From contig CAJUIP010000006.1 in NCBI GenBank assembly GCA_910586315.1, positions 1 through 64,000 on the forward strand: a stretch of DNA of 64,000 bases. The letters are read 5' to 3'. The notes beneath the pieces are model-generated. The model searched no databases. It saw only the letters and a list, made by a program, of their open reading frames with translations, and had not been told where the DNA came from. Position 1 is the stretch's first letter, and each line of letters begins with the position of its first letter. A program made the translations under genes and the position numbers. Below are positions 23,281 through 31,753 of the stretch, in pieces. This DNA is from an uncultured Lachnospiraceae bacterium. Lineage in GTDB: Bacteria > Bacillota > Clostridia > Lachnospirales > Lachnospiraceae.

Positions 23281-24597
23281 TCAGCATTGCTCCCGAAACC
23301 GACGGACCTCATCCAGCCGTTCTTTCTGCCGGCTCTCTTCGCCGGCTTCATTGGGAACATAATATCTGGCTCCTTTTAAGGATTCCGGAAGGCATTCCAT
23401 ATGGGCGATTTTTTCTTCCGTGTCATGGGCGTAAACGTATCCTTTCCCGTACTCCAGATCTTTCATAAGGCCTGTGACCCCATTGCGGATTACCAGCGGA
23501 ACCGGTTCGGAAAGCATAGTTAAAGCGTCCTTTTTTGCATGTTCATAGGCCTTATAGACAGAATTGGAGCGGGGCGCCAGGGAGAGATAAATGACGGCCT
23601 GAGCCAGATGGATATTGCATTCCGGCATGCCGAGAAAATGGCATGCCTGGTATACGGAAACAGCCAGAGGGAGCGCCTGGTTGTCGGCCAGGCCAACATC
23701 TTCTGTGGCAAAGCGGATAAGGCGTCTGGCAATGTAGAGGGGGTCTTCCCCGGCCTCAAGCATCCGGGCAAGCCAGTAAACGGCAGCGTCGGGATCACTG
23801 TTTCTCATGGACTTATGGAGAGCGGAAATCAGATTATAATGTTCTTCGCCATTCTTATCATAAAGAAGAGATTTTTTGCTGATACACTGCTCAAGAATCT
23901 CTTTGGTGACCACGGTTTTGTCAGGGTGTATATCCCCATTGGTGACAGCCATTTCCAGAACGTTGAGGGCAGTTCTGGCATCTCCGTTGGAGAAAGAAGC
24001 AATAGCGGACAGAAGGTCGTCAGAAATTTCCACATGAAGATATCCGAAGCCTCTGGGGCTTTTCAGAGCATTTTTTAACAGTCCGAAAAGATCCTCTGTC
24101 GTCAGCGCCTGCAGGACGAACACCCGGCACCGGGATAAAAGAGCGGCGTTGATCTCGAAAGAGGGATTTTCCGTTGTGGCGCCGATCAGTATAATGCTCC
24201 CCTTTTCCACATATGGAAGAAACGCGTCCTGTTGCGCCTTGTTGAAACGATGAATCTCGTCCACGAAGACCAGGGTGCGAAGGCCCATCCGGCGGCTTAT
24301 TTCGGCTTTGGCCATGACGTCCTTGATTTCTTTTATTCCGCTGGTGACAGCGCTGAAATTAATAAAATCCGCATGGGTGCTTTTTGCGATGATGCTTGCC
24401 AGGGTGGTTTTTCCGACGCCGGGAGGCCCCCAGAAGATCATAGAGGGAATATTATCCTGGTCGATGAGCTGCCTTAAAAGTTTTCCCGGCCCGAGGAGAT
24501 GCTTCTGTCCCGCAAAGGTTTCCAAAGAGTCCGGACGAAGTCTGCTTGCCAGGGGAGCCGCTGTTTCTGTATAATCAAATAATGACAATTGTTCCAT
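23281..24597 (-). CDS. rarA: Replication-associated recombination protein A (MgsA/WRNIP1-like AAA+ ATPase)
   Basis: The start at 24597 (MEQLSLFDYTE...) gives 438 residues; a longer frame to 24633 covers the ribosome site (AAGGCGG). The protein has Walker A GPPGVGKTT (57-65), Walker B VFVDEIHRF (about 110-118), a sensor region ATTENPSFEINAALLSRCRVF, and the RarA C-terminal domain (HDTEEKIAHMECLPESLKGARYYVPNEAGEE). It acts on stalled replication forks together with SSB and the clamp-loading machinery. It is monocistronic, convergent with the M20 gene, and lies left of a repeat-rich intergenic region. Confidence 0.93.
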   Translation of the reverse strand: MEQLSLFDYTETAAPLASRLRPDSLETFAGQKHLLGPGKLLRQLIDQDNIPSMIFWGPPGVGKTTLASIIAKSTHADFINFSAVTSGIKEIKDVMAKAEISRRMGLRTLVFVDEIHRFNKAQQDAFLPYVEKGSIILIGATTENPSFEINAALLSRCRVFVLQALTTEDLFGLLKNALKSPRGFGYLHVEISDDLLSAIASFSNGDARTALNVLEMAVTNGDIHPDKTVVTKEILEQCISKKSLLYDKNGEEHYNLISALHKSMRNSDPDAAVYWLARMLEAGEDPLYIARRLIRFATEDVGLADNQALPLAVSVYQACHFLGMPECNIHLAQAVIYLSLAPRSNSVYKAYEHAKKDALTMLSEPVPLVIRNGVTGLMKDLEYGKGYVYAHDTEEKIAHMECLPESLKGARYYVPNEAGEESRQKERLDEVRRFREQC

Positions 24598-24699
24598 AAA
24601 TTCACCGCCTTTTTTATGAGGTAAGTGTAACACTAGATGGAGAAAACTGCAACAAATAAGCAGAAAAGAACATGTATGAAAAAATGTATACCGTCTGCT

Positions 24700-25026
24700 A
24701 CACTAGTGTAGCAACCTATTTATGTTTAGCCTAATGTATAATGCCAATAGTATATATTGTAAATAGATTTATACAAATATATATTTAGCTAAATATAAAT
24801 GAGCCAGCACACTAGTGTAGCAACCTATTTATATTTAGCCTAATATATAATGCCAATAGTATATATTGTAAACAGGTTTATACGAATATATATTTAGCTA
24901 GATATAAACGAGTCAGTACACTAGTGTAGCGACTTTCCTATATTTAGTCTAATATATAATGCCAATAATATATACTGTAAACAGATTTATATAAATATAT
25001 ATTAAGCTAAATATAAATGAGTCAGT
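24700..25026. repeat. Three 109-bp AT-rich tandem repeats
   Basis: Each unit begins with the palindrome ACACTAGTGT (24700, 24809 and 24918, with a fourth copy starting the next element at 25027), exactly 109 bases apart. Each continues with CCTATTTAT(A/G)TTTAG, TATAATGCCAATA, TATATTGTAAA and ATATATTTAGCTA-like segments. Differences between units are scattered single bases. The units hold no open frame. Confidence 0.9.
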
Positions 25027-25194
25027 ACACTAGTGTACTGTCTACATTATATTCAGTCAAACCTCCTTGTCTACTCGCCCATCTGCTGCGTTGGATTTTC
25101 TAGCCGTAGCCACCGCTACGCCGTCAAAAATCCGCCTTGCAGATGAACGACTATCCTGCGGAGTTTAGCCAGATATAATGTAGCCAGTACACTA
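25027..25194. repeat. Large nested hairpin element
   Basis: Outer arms CTAGTGTACTGTCTACATTA and TAATGTAGCCAGTACACTAG pair across about 100 bases. Inside, CATCTGCTGCG..GGATTTT pairs with AAAAATCCGCCTTGCAGATG. The centre has CCGTAGCCACCGCTACGCC. The whole could extrude as a cruciform or be transcribed as a long RNA hairpin. The palindrome end CTAG/ACTAG is shared with the 109-bp repeats. Confidence 0.8.
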
Positions 25195-25233
25195 GGCGGC
25201 GAAATTTATAGTAAGAGGAGAGAAAGATACAAA

Positions 25234-26151
25234 ATGAAGATGGAAGAAATACTGCAGCAGTCCATAGAAATCGCGCGTCCGGCCATCGCCCAGGGCGAAG
25301 TGGCGACTTATATTCCGGAGCTGGGGAAGGTTGACAAAAATCAACTGGGAATTTGCGTGTTCACAAAAGAGGGCGAGCGCTTTTTTGCCGGAGATACGGC
25401 AGTGCGGTTCAGCATCCAGAGCATTTCAAAGGTAATCAGCCTGGCGGCTGCCCTGGAGCACTGCGGATTTGATACGGTATTTGAGCAGATCGGGATGGAG
25501 CCGTCGGGAGATGCCTTCAACTCCCTGATTAAGCTGGAAAGTTCCAACAGTCATCCCTATAATCCCATGATTAATTCCGGCGCCATTGCCATATGCGGAT
25601 ACCTTGTTCCGGTGATTTCCTTTGAGGAGATGACGGAGCTGGCCAGGACGCTCTGCAGGGACGATGGAATCATTATGGATGAAAAGGTGTATCAGTCGGA
25701 AATGTCCCATATTTCCCGGAACCGCGCCATTGCCTATCTGCTGGAAAGCAAGGGGGTTATCACCAGCGACGTGGAAAAAACACTGGACTTTTATGTGCGG
25801 ATGTGCTCTTTGAGCGTGACGGCCGAAAGCCTGGCGGAGCTTGGGCTTTTACTGGCCAACCGGGGAATCCAGCTTTCCACAGGAAGGCATCTTTTAAAAC
25901 CAGATACAGTACGGGTAGTGAAAACCATTATGATGACCTGCGGCATGTATGATGGTTCCGGAGAATTTGCCGTCCGCGTGGGGCTCCCCTCCAAGAGCGG
26001 AGTCGGCGGGGGAATCCTTTCTGTGGCGGACAGAAAAATGGGAATCGGCATTTTTGGGCCGGCCCTTGATAAAAAGGGAAACAGCATTGCCGGAGAGCGG
26101 ATGCTGCAGTATCTGTCTGAAAAACTGAACCTTCATATGATGGGGGAATAG
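25234..26151 (+). CDS. glsA: Glutaminase A
   Basis: The 305-residue protein has the serine-dependent beta-lactamase-like fold of GlsA. SIQSISK (60-66) contains the catalytic Ser and Lys pair. Other conserved blocks are SNSHPYNPMINSGAI, SRNRAIAYLLESKG, the YVRMCSLSV Tyr region and the oxyanion/sheet motif PSKSGVGGGILSV near residue 253. It hydrolyses L-glutamine to glutamate and ammonia. The length matches the family. It is alone, downstream of the repeat region, with a good ribosome site (GAGGAGAG). Confidence 0.95.
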   Translation: MKMEEILQQSIEIARPAIAQGEVATYIPELGKVDKNQLGICVFTKEGERFFAGDTAVRFSIQSISKVISLAAALEHCGFDTVFEQIGMEPSGDAFNSLIKLESSNSHPYNPMINSGAIAICGYLVPVISFEEMTELARTLCRDDGIIMDEKVYQSEMSHISRNRAIAYLLESKGVITSDVEKTLDFYVRMCSLSVTAESLAELGLLLANRGIQLSTGRHLLKPDTVRVVKTIMMTCGMYDGSGEFAVRVGLPSKSGVGGGILSVADRKMGIGIFGPALDKKGNSIAGERMLQYLSEKLNLHMMGE

Positions 26152-26186
26152 AAAATAACAGGAGCGGATACGGAATAAGAAAGAGA

Positions 26187-26221
26187 ATTGTCAACCGAAA
26201 CTAGAAAAAATAGTTGACAAT
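26187..26221 (+). promoter_or_regulatory. BirA-like operator 1 over the bioY -35 box
   Basis: ATTGTCAAC and GTTGACAAT form a perfect 9-base dyad with 17 bases between them. BirA boxes of biotin genes have this form (TTGT-AACC-N15-GGTT-ACAA). The right arm contains the TTGACA -35 box. Confidence 0.7.
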
Positions 26222-26241
26222 TGAAACGACCATGCTATAAT
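26214..26241 (+). promoter_or_regulatory. bioY promoter
   Basis: TTGACA (26214-26219), 16 bases, TATAAT (26236-26241): both boxes are consensus. Confidence 0.85.
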
Positions 26242-26270
26242 GTAAACGTATCAGATGTATTTGGTTGACA
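26241..26270 (+). promoter_or_regulatory. BirA-like operator 2 downstream of the -10 box
   Basis: TGTAAACG, 14 bases and GGTTGACA fit the TGTAAACC-N14/15-GGTTTACA pattern. It covers the transcription start, so two biotin-repressor sites probably act on bioY. Confidence 0.55.
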
Positions 26271-26301
26271 ATAACCAAAGTTGTACGTTAAGGAGATTTG
26301 C

Positions 26302-26862
26302 ATGGAAACAGTAACATCAAAAAGAAAAATGACGACCGCAAATATGACAGTAACTGCCCTTATGACAGCCATTACCTGCATTTTAGGTCCCCTGTCGCTT
26401 CCGATTCCCATAAGTCCGGTACCGATTAGCCTGACAAACCTGGTAATTTATTTTATGGCCTATGTGTTGGGGGCAAAGCTGTCTGTTATAAGCTATATGG
26501 TTTACCTTCTTTTGGGGATGGCGGGACTTCCCGTATTTTCGGGTTTTTCCGGCGGCCTGGCAAAGCTTGCGGGCCCCACAGGCGGATATCTGGTTGGCTT
26601 TATTTTCCTGGCGGTAATCGCCGGTTTTTGTGTGGAAAAGTTTCCGGGTAAGATTTATATGCATGTGGCCGGTATGGCAATCGGGACAGCTGTGTGCTAT
26701 GTTTTCGGGACCGTATGGCTTTCCAGCCAGTTGGGAAGAACCTTTTTGGAGGGGCTGGGAATCGGCGTCATTCCGTATCTACCCGGTGATACAATAAAAA
26801 TTATCGCGGCTGTCATTGCAGGACCGCAGATTAAGAAATCTCTTTCCCGCGTGAGGAGATAA
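26302..26862 (+). CDS. bioY: Biotin transporter BioY
   Basis: AAGGAG selects the ATG at 26302; the protein has 186 residues. It is a six-helix S-component of an energy-coupling-factor transporter: ALMTAITCILGPLSLPIPISPVPISLTNLVIYFMAYVLGAKLSVISYMVYLLLGMAGLPVFSGF-like segments and the conserved GPTGGYLVGF (about 84-93) that binds biotin. It imports biotin with a shared EcfAT module located elsewhere. The two BirA-like operators show biotin repression. BirA itself is not in the window. Confidence 0.93.
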   Translation: METVTSKRKMTTANMTVTALMTAITCILGPLSLPIPISPVPISLTNLVIYFMAYVLGAKLSVISYMVYLLLGMAGLPVFSGFSGGLAKLAGPTGGYLVGFIFLAVIAGFCVEKFPGKIYMHVAGMAIGTAVCYVFGTVWLSSQLGRTFLEGLGIGVIPYLPGDTIKIIAAVIAGPQIKKSLSRVRR

Positions 26863-26901
26863 AAGTGGATTCCGGCCGTCTGATTGAATAAGGAGAAAAT
26901 A

Positions 26902-27843
26902 ATGATTGAGCTTCATCTTCATCTGGACGGTTCTTTAAGGCCGGGAACGGTCTGGGAACTGGCAGGAGAACAGAAAATTGAGCTTCCGGCAAAAACCGTG
27001 GAGGATGTGCGCTGTAAAATGGAGGTTCCGGAGAACTGTAGAACTCTGGAGGAGTATCTGAAACGATTTGATATGCCTTTAATGGTGCTCCAGAAGGCCG
27101 ATGCACTGGAGCGGGCGGCTTTTGAACTTACAGAAGATCTTGCCAAAATCGGCGTGGATTATGCGGAAATACGGTTTGCGCCCCAGCTCTCCTTAAGGGG
27201 AGGGCTGATGCAGGAAGAGGTGACAGAGGCGGTCATTTGCGGTGTGAAGCGGGGAATGAAGCAGTATCCGCAGATCCATGCGGGCCTGATTTTGTGTTGT
27301 ATGAGAGGAATCACTAACCAGGAGTTGAATATTAAGACTGTGGAGACGGCAAAAAAATATCTGGGAGAGGTGGTCTGCGCCGTGGATATGGCCGGGGCGG
27401 AGTCCCTGTTTCCCACGGAGCTTTTTGCCTCGGTATTTGCAAAGGTAAGGGAGTATGGAATTCCCATGACCATTCATGCAGGTGAAGCGGCAGGCCCGGA
27501 CAGTATAAGAACAGCCCTTTCCTATGGGGCCAGACGGATTGGCCATGGAGTGGCCGCCGTCAGGGATCCAAAGCTTATGAAAACGCTGGCAGAGGAAGGA
27601 ATTACCCTGGAAGTATGCGTAACCAGCAATTATCAGACCAAGGTGGCGCCGTCCATCGAGGCCCATCCGATAAAAAAACTGTTTGACGCGGGGGTCCGTG
27701 TGACCATAAATTCCGACAATATGACATGCTCCAAAACGGATATCAGAAAGGAAACCGCTTTATTAAAGAATGTGTTGGGATTCACGGACAGAGAAATTGA
27801 AACCATGGAGGCCTATGCCTGGGAGGCACGATTTTTAAAGTAA
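26902..27843 (+). CDS. add: Adenosine deaminase
   Basis: AAGGAG 8 bases upstream gives ATG at 26902, 313 residues. The metal and catalytic motifs are all present: HLHLDGSL (4-11), HAGEA with the catalytic Glu (about 191-195), a GHG metal His (about 214-216) and NSDNMTCS (about 271-278). It converts adenosine to inosine and ammonia. The protein is at the short end of the family. It lies 39 bases after bioY and could be co-transcribed; no link to biotin is evident. Confidence 0.9.
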   Translation: MIELHLHLDGSLRPGTVWELAGEQKIELPAKTVEDVRCKMEVPENCRTLEEYLKRFDMPLMVLQKADALERAAFELTEDLAKIGVDYAEIRFAPQLSLRGGLMQEEVTEAVICGVKRGMKQYPQIHAGLILCCMRGITNQELNIKTVETAKKYLGEVVCAVDMAGAESLFPTELFASVFAKVREYGIPMTIHAGEAAGPDSIRTALSYGARRIGHGVAAVRDPKLMKTLAEEGITLEVCVTSNYQTKVAPSIEAHPIKKLFDAGVRVTINSDNMTCSKTDIRKETALLKNVLGFTDREIETMEAYAWEARFLK

Positions 27844-27884
27844 CAATTTTCACTCGGGAACAGGAAAAAAACCAGTTGCTGTGA

Positions 27885-27913
27885 TTGCCAGAGACAGCTA
27901 AAAATGATATACT
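27885..27913 (+). promoter_or_regulatory. Promoter of the exonuclease III gene
   Basis: TTGCCA (27885-27890), a 17-base spacer and TATACT (27908-27913) lie 33 bases before the ATG. Confidence 0.65.
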
Positions 27914-27946
27914 GCTCCATATGGGAAAAGATTGGAGAATATATTT

Positions 27947-28702
27947 ATGAAGAAAATGATTTCCTGGAATGTGAATGGTTTAAGGGCCTGCCTTGGGAAG
28001 GGCTTTCTGGAATATGTGAAGGAGACAGATGCGGACATTTTCTGCATTCAGGAGAGCAAACTGCAGGAGGGACAGGCTGAAATCGACCTCCCCGGATATC
28101 ATCAGTACTGGAATTACGCGGAAAAGAAAGGGTATTCCGGAACAGCCATGTTTACGAAAGAGGAGCCGGTCACGGTTTCCTATGGGCTGGGAATTCCGGA
28201 GCATGATAAGGAAGGCCGGGTGATTACGGCGGAGTTTGCCGGCTATTATGTGGTCACATGCTATACGCCCAATTCCCAGGACGGCTTAAAGCGCCTAGAC
28301 TACCGGATGGAATGGGAAGACGCTTTCCGCGCCTATTTGAAAAAGTTAGAGGAGAAGAAACCTGTGATTTTCTGCGGCGACTTAAACGTGGCTCATAAGG
28401 AGATCGATCTGAAAAATCCGAAGACCAATCGAAAGAACGCCGGTTTCACTGACGAAGAGAGAAAAAAATTCACAGAACTTCTGGAATCAGGGTTTGTAGA
28501 TACCTGGCGGTATTTTAATCCAGATAAAGAGGGGGTATATTCCTGGTGGTCTTACCGATTTTCCGCCCGGGCGAAAAATGCCGGGTGGCGTATCGATTAT
28601 TTTTGCGTGTCTGAGCGTCTGAAGGACAGGCTGGTGAGCGCGGATATTCACACGGATGTGATGGGGAGTGATCATTGTCCGGTGGAGCTTTTGATTGTTT
28701 AG
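27947..28702 (+). CDS. xth: Exodeoxyribonuclease III (AP endonuclease)
   Basis: The start at ATG 27947 gives 251 residues. The motifs follow the family in order: SWNVNGLRACL (about 4-14, metal Asn), DIFCIQESKLQ with the metal Glu, YCGYSGTAMFTK-like GYSGTA, a Tyr near VVTCYTPN, FCGDLNVAHKEIDLKNPKTNRKNAGFTDEER (catalytic Asp and Asn) and a final MGSDHCPVELLI with the Asp-His pair. It cleaves DNA at abasic sites and degrades 3' ends in base-excision repair. It has its own promoter. Confidence 0.95.
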   Translation: MKKMISWNVNGLRACLGKGFLEYVKETDADIFCIQESKLQEGQAEIDLPGYHQYWNYAEKKGYSGTAMFTKEEPVTVSYGLGIPEHDKEGRVITAEFAGYYVVTCYTPNSQDGLKRLDYRMEWEDAFRAYLKKLEEKKPVIFCGDLNVAHKEIDLKNPKTNRKNAGFTDEERKKFTELLESGFVDTWRYFNPDKEGVYSWWSYRFSARAKNAGWRIDYFCVSERLKDRLVSADIHTDVMGSDHCPVELLIV

Positions 28703-28753
28703 GGGAAAAGTTGGGGAGACGGGAAGCGCATACTTATTTCACTTATAATTTCC

Positions 28754-28780
28754 TTATCTTTTATCATAAAATGCCGATAT
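28754..28780 (+). promoter_or_regulatory. SigD/sigma-28 promoter of the unknown gene at 28864
   Basis: TTAT (28754-28757), a 15-base spacer and GCCGATAT (28773-28780). The -10 octamer is the B. subtilis SigD consensus, and the same TTAT-N15-GCCGATA occurs before fliC, cheA and the 45974 gene. Confidence 0.75.
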
Positions 28781-28863
28781 AAATGAATGAGAGGAATAAC
28801 AGGATAAACAGACTCAGGCAAACGATAGATACAGTTATGTGCCTGAGGGAAAGGAGATTTAGT

Positions 28864-29490
28864 ATGCAGGTTAATGTGACTCAGGATGTAGCCGTAAAAC
28901 AGTATGCACAGACAGCTCAGAATGTGGAAAAAGTGTCGTCCGCAGCAGCGGAAAAAACAGATGGAAAGGAAACGGTTTCCACCGTTCAGAAACCGGATAC
29001 GGATCGCGCCGAATTTAATAAGGATAAGGTGGTTACCACTAAAATGAGCGATTCGGAGAGAGCCTCTCTTGTGAAAAGCCTGAAAGAGGATCTGAATAAC
29101 CAGATGTCCCGCTTTACAAATATGATGATGCAGACCTTCCAAAAGCAGGGCATTACAGTTAACCAGGCCAATGGCAGCAATGATTTCTGGAGGATGATAG
29201 CCAGCGGGAACTTTACGGTGGATCCTCAGACGAAGGCGGAAGCGCAGGAAGCGATTTCCGAAAACGGATACTGGGGAGTGGCGCAGACATCCCAGAGAAT
29301 TTTTGATTTTGCGTATGCCCTTGCGGGGGACGACGTAGATAAAATGAAGGAAATGCAGGCGGCTGTGGAGAAGGGATTCCAGCAGGCAGGAGCAGCGTGG
29401 GGAGGAGATCTTCCGTCTATCTGCGGCGATACCCGTTCGGCAGTCGGCAAACTGTTTGACGATTACTATGCCAAACAGGGAGAAAAATAG
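28864..29490 (+). CDS. Uncharacterised SigD-regulated protein
   Basis: AAAGGAGA selects the ATG at 28864, giving 208 residues; an alternative start at 28783 lies 3 bases past the -10 box. The N-terminal 60 residues are Gln/Ser/Thr-rich and likely disordered, with no signal peptide or membrane segment. Residues 65-125 form an amphipathic helix pair (SLVKSLKEDLNNQMSRFTNMMMQ). The C-terminal 80 residues hold a compact motif-like part, GYWGVAQTSQRIFDFAYALAGDDVDKMKEMQAAVEKGFQQAGAAWGGDLPSI, known to me from other motile Clostridia without a function. I cannot assign a role. The promoter places it in the motility regulon, and it is followed by a terminator. Confidence 0.75.
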   Translation: MQVNVTQDVAVKQYAQTAQNVEKVSSAAAEKTDGKETVSTVQKPDTDRAEFNKDKVVTTKMSDSERASLVKSLKEDLNNQMSRFTNMMMQTFQKQGITVNQANGSNDFWRMIASGNFTVDPQTKAEAQEAISENGYWGVAQTSQRIFDFAYALAGDDVDKMKEMQAAVEKGFQQAGAAWGGDLPSICGDTRSAVGKLFDDYYAKQGEK

Positions 29491-29536
29491 TGAAGCCGGC
29501 ATTTTAGAAATGGATTTTATTCCCGACCAGGGCCAG

Positions 29537-29580
29537 GAATGGCAAAGCGGTATTGTGGATGTATCGCTTTGCCATTCTTT
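29537..29580 (+). terminator. Intrinsic terminator of the 28864 gene
   Basis: GAATGGCAAAGCG and CGCTTTGCCATTC enclose a 15-base loop and are followed by TTTTG. Confidence 0.85.
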
Positions 29581-29617
29581 TGAATTTCATAGTTTTTTAT
29601 AAAGAGAAATAGAGCAT

Positions 29618-31288
29618 ATGGAAAAACAAAAAATTTTAATTGTGGACGATTCGGAGATGAACCGCGACCTTCTGATTGATATTCTGGATGACCAGTATGA
29701 TATTGTGGAGGCGGATAACGGCGCGGACGCGATTGCGATTCTCGCGCGGCAGAGAACAGATTTCTCACTTTTGCTTTTGGATATTATGATGCCTGAAATG
29801 GATGGATTTGAAGTGCTGGCCCACATAAACAAAAATCATTGGAACGATACCTTTGCTGTTATGATGATTTCAGCGGATGATTCGCCAGCAAATATAAAAC
29901 GCGCCTATGATCTGGGGGCTTTTGACTATATTGGCCGCCCCTTTGATTCAAGCATTGTCCGGCGCCGGATTTCCAATACGATGTTTTTATATGCCAAACA
30001 GCAGCGCCTGGAAGGAATTATTGCGGAACAGTTCCGCGAACAGGAAAAAAATAATGAGCTGCTGACTTCAATTTTGTCTCATATTGTGGAATTCCGCAAC
30101 GGAGAGAGCAGTCTGCATGTGCTGCATGTGAAGACCATTACAAAGCTTCTTCTGGAACAATTGGTGCGTCAGACAGACAGCTATCCTCTGTCAAAATCAG
30201 ATATCACATTGATAAGTACAGCGTCCTCCCTGCATGATATCGGAAAGATTTCAATTTCCGATGAAATTCTAAATAAACCGGGGCGCCTTACAGCGGAAGA
30301 ATTTGAAATAATGAAGACTCATTCGGCCATAGGCGCCCAAATGCTGATGGACTTACCAATGGAACAGCAGGAGACGCCGTTAGTTAAGGTCGCTTTTGAA
30401 ATATGCAGGTGGCATCACGAAAGATATGACGGCGGCGGGTATCCGGACGGATTAAAGGGAGAGGAAATTCCCATTACCGCCCAGGTGGTTGCCATGGCGG
30501 ATGTATACGACGCTTTGACCAGCGAAAGGTGCTATAAAAAGGCATTTTCCCATGAGAAGGCGCTGAACATGATTACGGAAGGACAATGCGGTATTTTCAA
30601 TCCTGTTCTTTTACAGTGTCTGAAGGAAATTTCAGAGACGCTGAAGCGCGAGCTGTTTAATGGCCGGATGGAAAAAAAGATGGAAGATGTTCGGAACATG
30701 GGGGACAAAATTGACTATGACAGGCTGTTTACCCGGGAAAAATACACGCTTCTTTCTGGAAACCGGCGACAGCAGCAGCTATTGTATGTGGATTCCCTGA
30801 CCAATGTTTACAACCGCCGCTATTGTGACGAGTTTTTCCAGAGTGGAGAAGAGATCCAGGCGATTGTGGTAATTGACGCAGATAACTTTAAGCATATTAA
30901 CGATACATACGGCCACGCGGTGGGAGACGTTGTGCTGCAGGGCATCGCCCAGGCGATTTCCTCCTGTGTTCGACGGACAGACGCTGTGGCCCGTTATGGC
31001 GGTGATGAATTTGTCATTATATTTAACAGTATTCCGGTATCTGCTTATAAACAAAAGCTGGAGGCAATAAGGCAGACGGTCGACGCTCTGGTTTTGGACG
31101 GATATCCGGAAATCCATACGACTGTAAGCATAGGCGGGGCATATGGAGAAGGGAAGCCGAAGGAGCTGTTTAAAATTGCGGACAGTATGATGTATCGGTC
31201 GAAGGCGGCAAAAAATCAGGTAACAATCTGTTTCCTTGACAAGGAAAATAAGGAGAGTAATGAAGACGAAAGCGTTACTGACGATTAA
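29618..31288 (+). CDS. REC-HD-GYP-GGDEF cyclic-di-GMP regulator
   Basis: The 556-residue protein starts with a receiver domain (DD at 10-11, phospho-Asp 55 in LLLLDIMMP, later ISADDS). An HD-GYP domain occupies about 145-345 (SSLHDIGKI near 205; HHERYDGGGYPDGLKG). A GGDEF domain occupies about 385-545 (DSLTNVYNRRY, VVIDADNFKHINDTYGH, YGGDEFVIIF near 461). A receiver-driven protein with both a phosphodiesterase-type and an intact cyclase-type active site could make or break cyclic-di-GMP according to phosphorylation. It precedes an HPt protein and a hybrid kinase, so it is likely the output of that phosphorelay. The region is beside flagellin, which fits control of motility. Confidence 0.92.
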   Translation: MEKQKILIVDDSEMNRDLLIDILDDQYDIVEADNGADAIAILARQRTDFSLLLLDIMMPEMDGFEVLAHINKNHWNDTFAVMMISADDSPANIKRAYDLGAFDYIGRPFDSSIVRRRISNTMFLYAKQQRLEGIIAEQFREQEKNNELLTSILSHIVEFRNGESSLHVLHVKTITKLLLEQLVRQTDSYPLSKSDITLISTASSLHDIGKISISDEILNKPGRLTAEEFEIMKTHSAIGAQMLMDLPMEQQETPLVKVAFEICRWHHERYDGGGYPDGLKGEEIPITAQVVAMADVYDALTSERCYKKAFSHEKALNMITEGQCGIFNPVLLQCLKEISETLKRELFNGRMEKKMEDVRNMGDKIDYDRLFTREKYTLLSGNRRQQQLLYVDSLTNVYNRRYCDEFFQSGEEIQAIVVIDADNFKHINDTYGHAVGDVVLQGIAQAISSCVRRTDAVARYGGDEFVIIFNSIPVSAYKQKLEAIRQTVDALVLDGYPEIHTTVSIGGAYGEGKPKELFKIADSMMYRSKAAKNQVTICFLDKENKESNEDESVTDD

Positions 31289-31383
31289 GACCTCCGCAGA
31301 CGATTTGCAGTGGATGTTTCGGCAGCTGAGAGAAAACCGGACAGTTGCCGGACAATATATAAAAAGAAAGAGAGAATGGTATT

Positions 31384-31746
31384 ATGAATCTAAAGGATTG
31401 CTATATGAGTTTTGGCGGCGATTTCGATGGTGTGCTGGAGAGATTGAGACGTGAGCAGACGGTCCAGAAATTTGTTTATAAGTTTCTGGATGATAAGAGT
31501 TTCGAGCTGTTTGAGGCGTCTATGGAAAAACAGGATTATGAAGAGGCGCTTCGGGCTGTCCATACCCTCAAGGGGATTTGCCAGAATCTTTCCTTTGACA
31601 GGCTCTATACCAGCAGCAGTCTTGTGACAAACGCGTTAAAAGAAAACGATTATAAGAAAGCCATTGATCTGACGCCCCAGTTATCCGATGATTACAGCCA
31701 GGTTGTGAATGCGGTCAGGGAGTATAAAGAATCCAGGGGGGAATAA
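31384..31746 (+). CDS. HPt domain protein
   Basis: The 120-residue, all-helical protein has the phospho-His motif ALRAVHTLKGICQNLSF (His near 58), typical of histidine phosphotransfer modules. It stands between the REC-HD-GYP-GGDEF gene and the hybrid kinase on the same strand and is translated just before the latter. It would relay phosphoryl groups between the kinase receivers and the cyclic-di-GMP regulator. An overlapping frame at 31236-31454 is only a shadow. Confidence 0.9.
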   Translation: MNLKDCYMSFGGDFDGVLERLRREQTVQKFVYKFLDDKSFELFEASMEKQDYEEALRAVHTLKGICQNLSFDRLYTSSSLVTNALKENDYKKAIDLTPQLSDDYSQVVNAVREYKESRGE

Positions 31747-31753
31747 CAGCATA

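Larger units (their letters stand above)
24640..25233. other. Non-coding repeat region between rarA and glsA
   Basis: No gene is seen in nearly 600 bases. The left part has three near-identical AT-rich 109-bp tandem units, and the right part one large hairpin element. A good AGGAGAG site for glsA is at the far right. Confidence 0.85.

Noticed and set aside
24700..25036. Regular repeats that could be a CRISPR array
   Set aside because: The units are 109 bp and nearly identical throughout, with no unique spacers, and no cas genes are nearby.
31236..31454. Plus-strand frame overlapping the REC-HD-GYP-GGDEF end and HPt start
   Set aside because: Translation is Arg/Trp-rich and featureless. It is a shadow of the two real genes.
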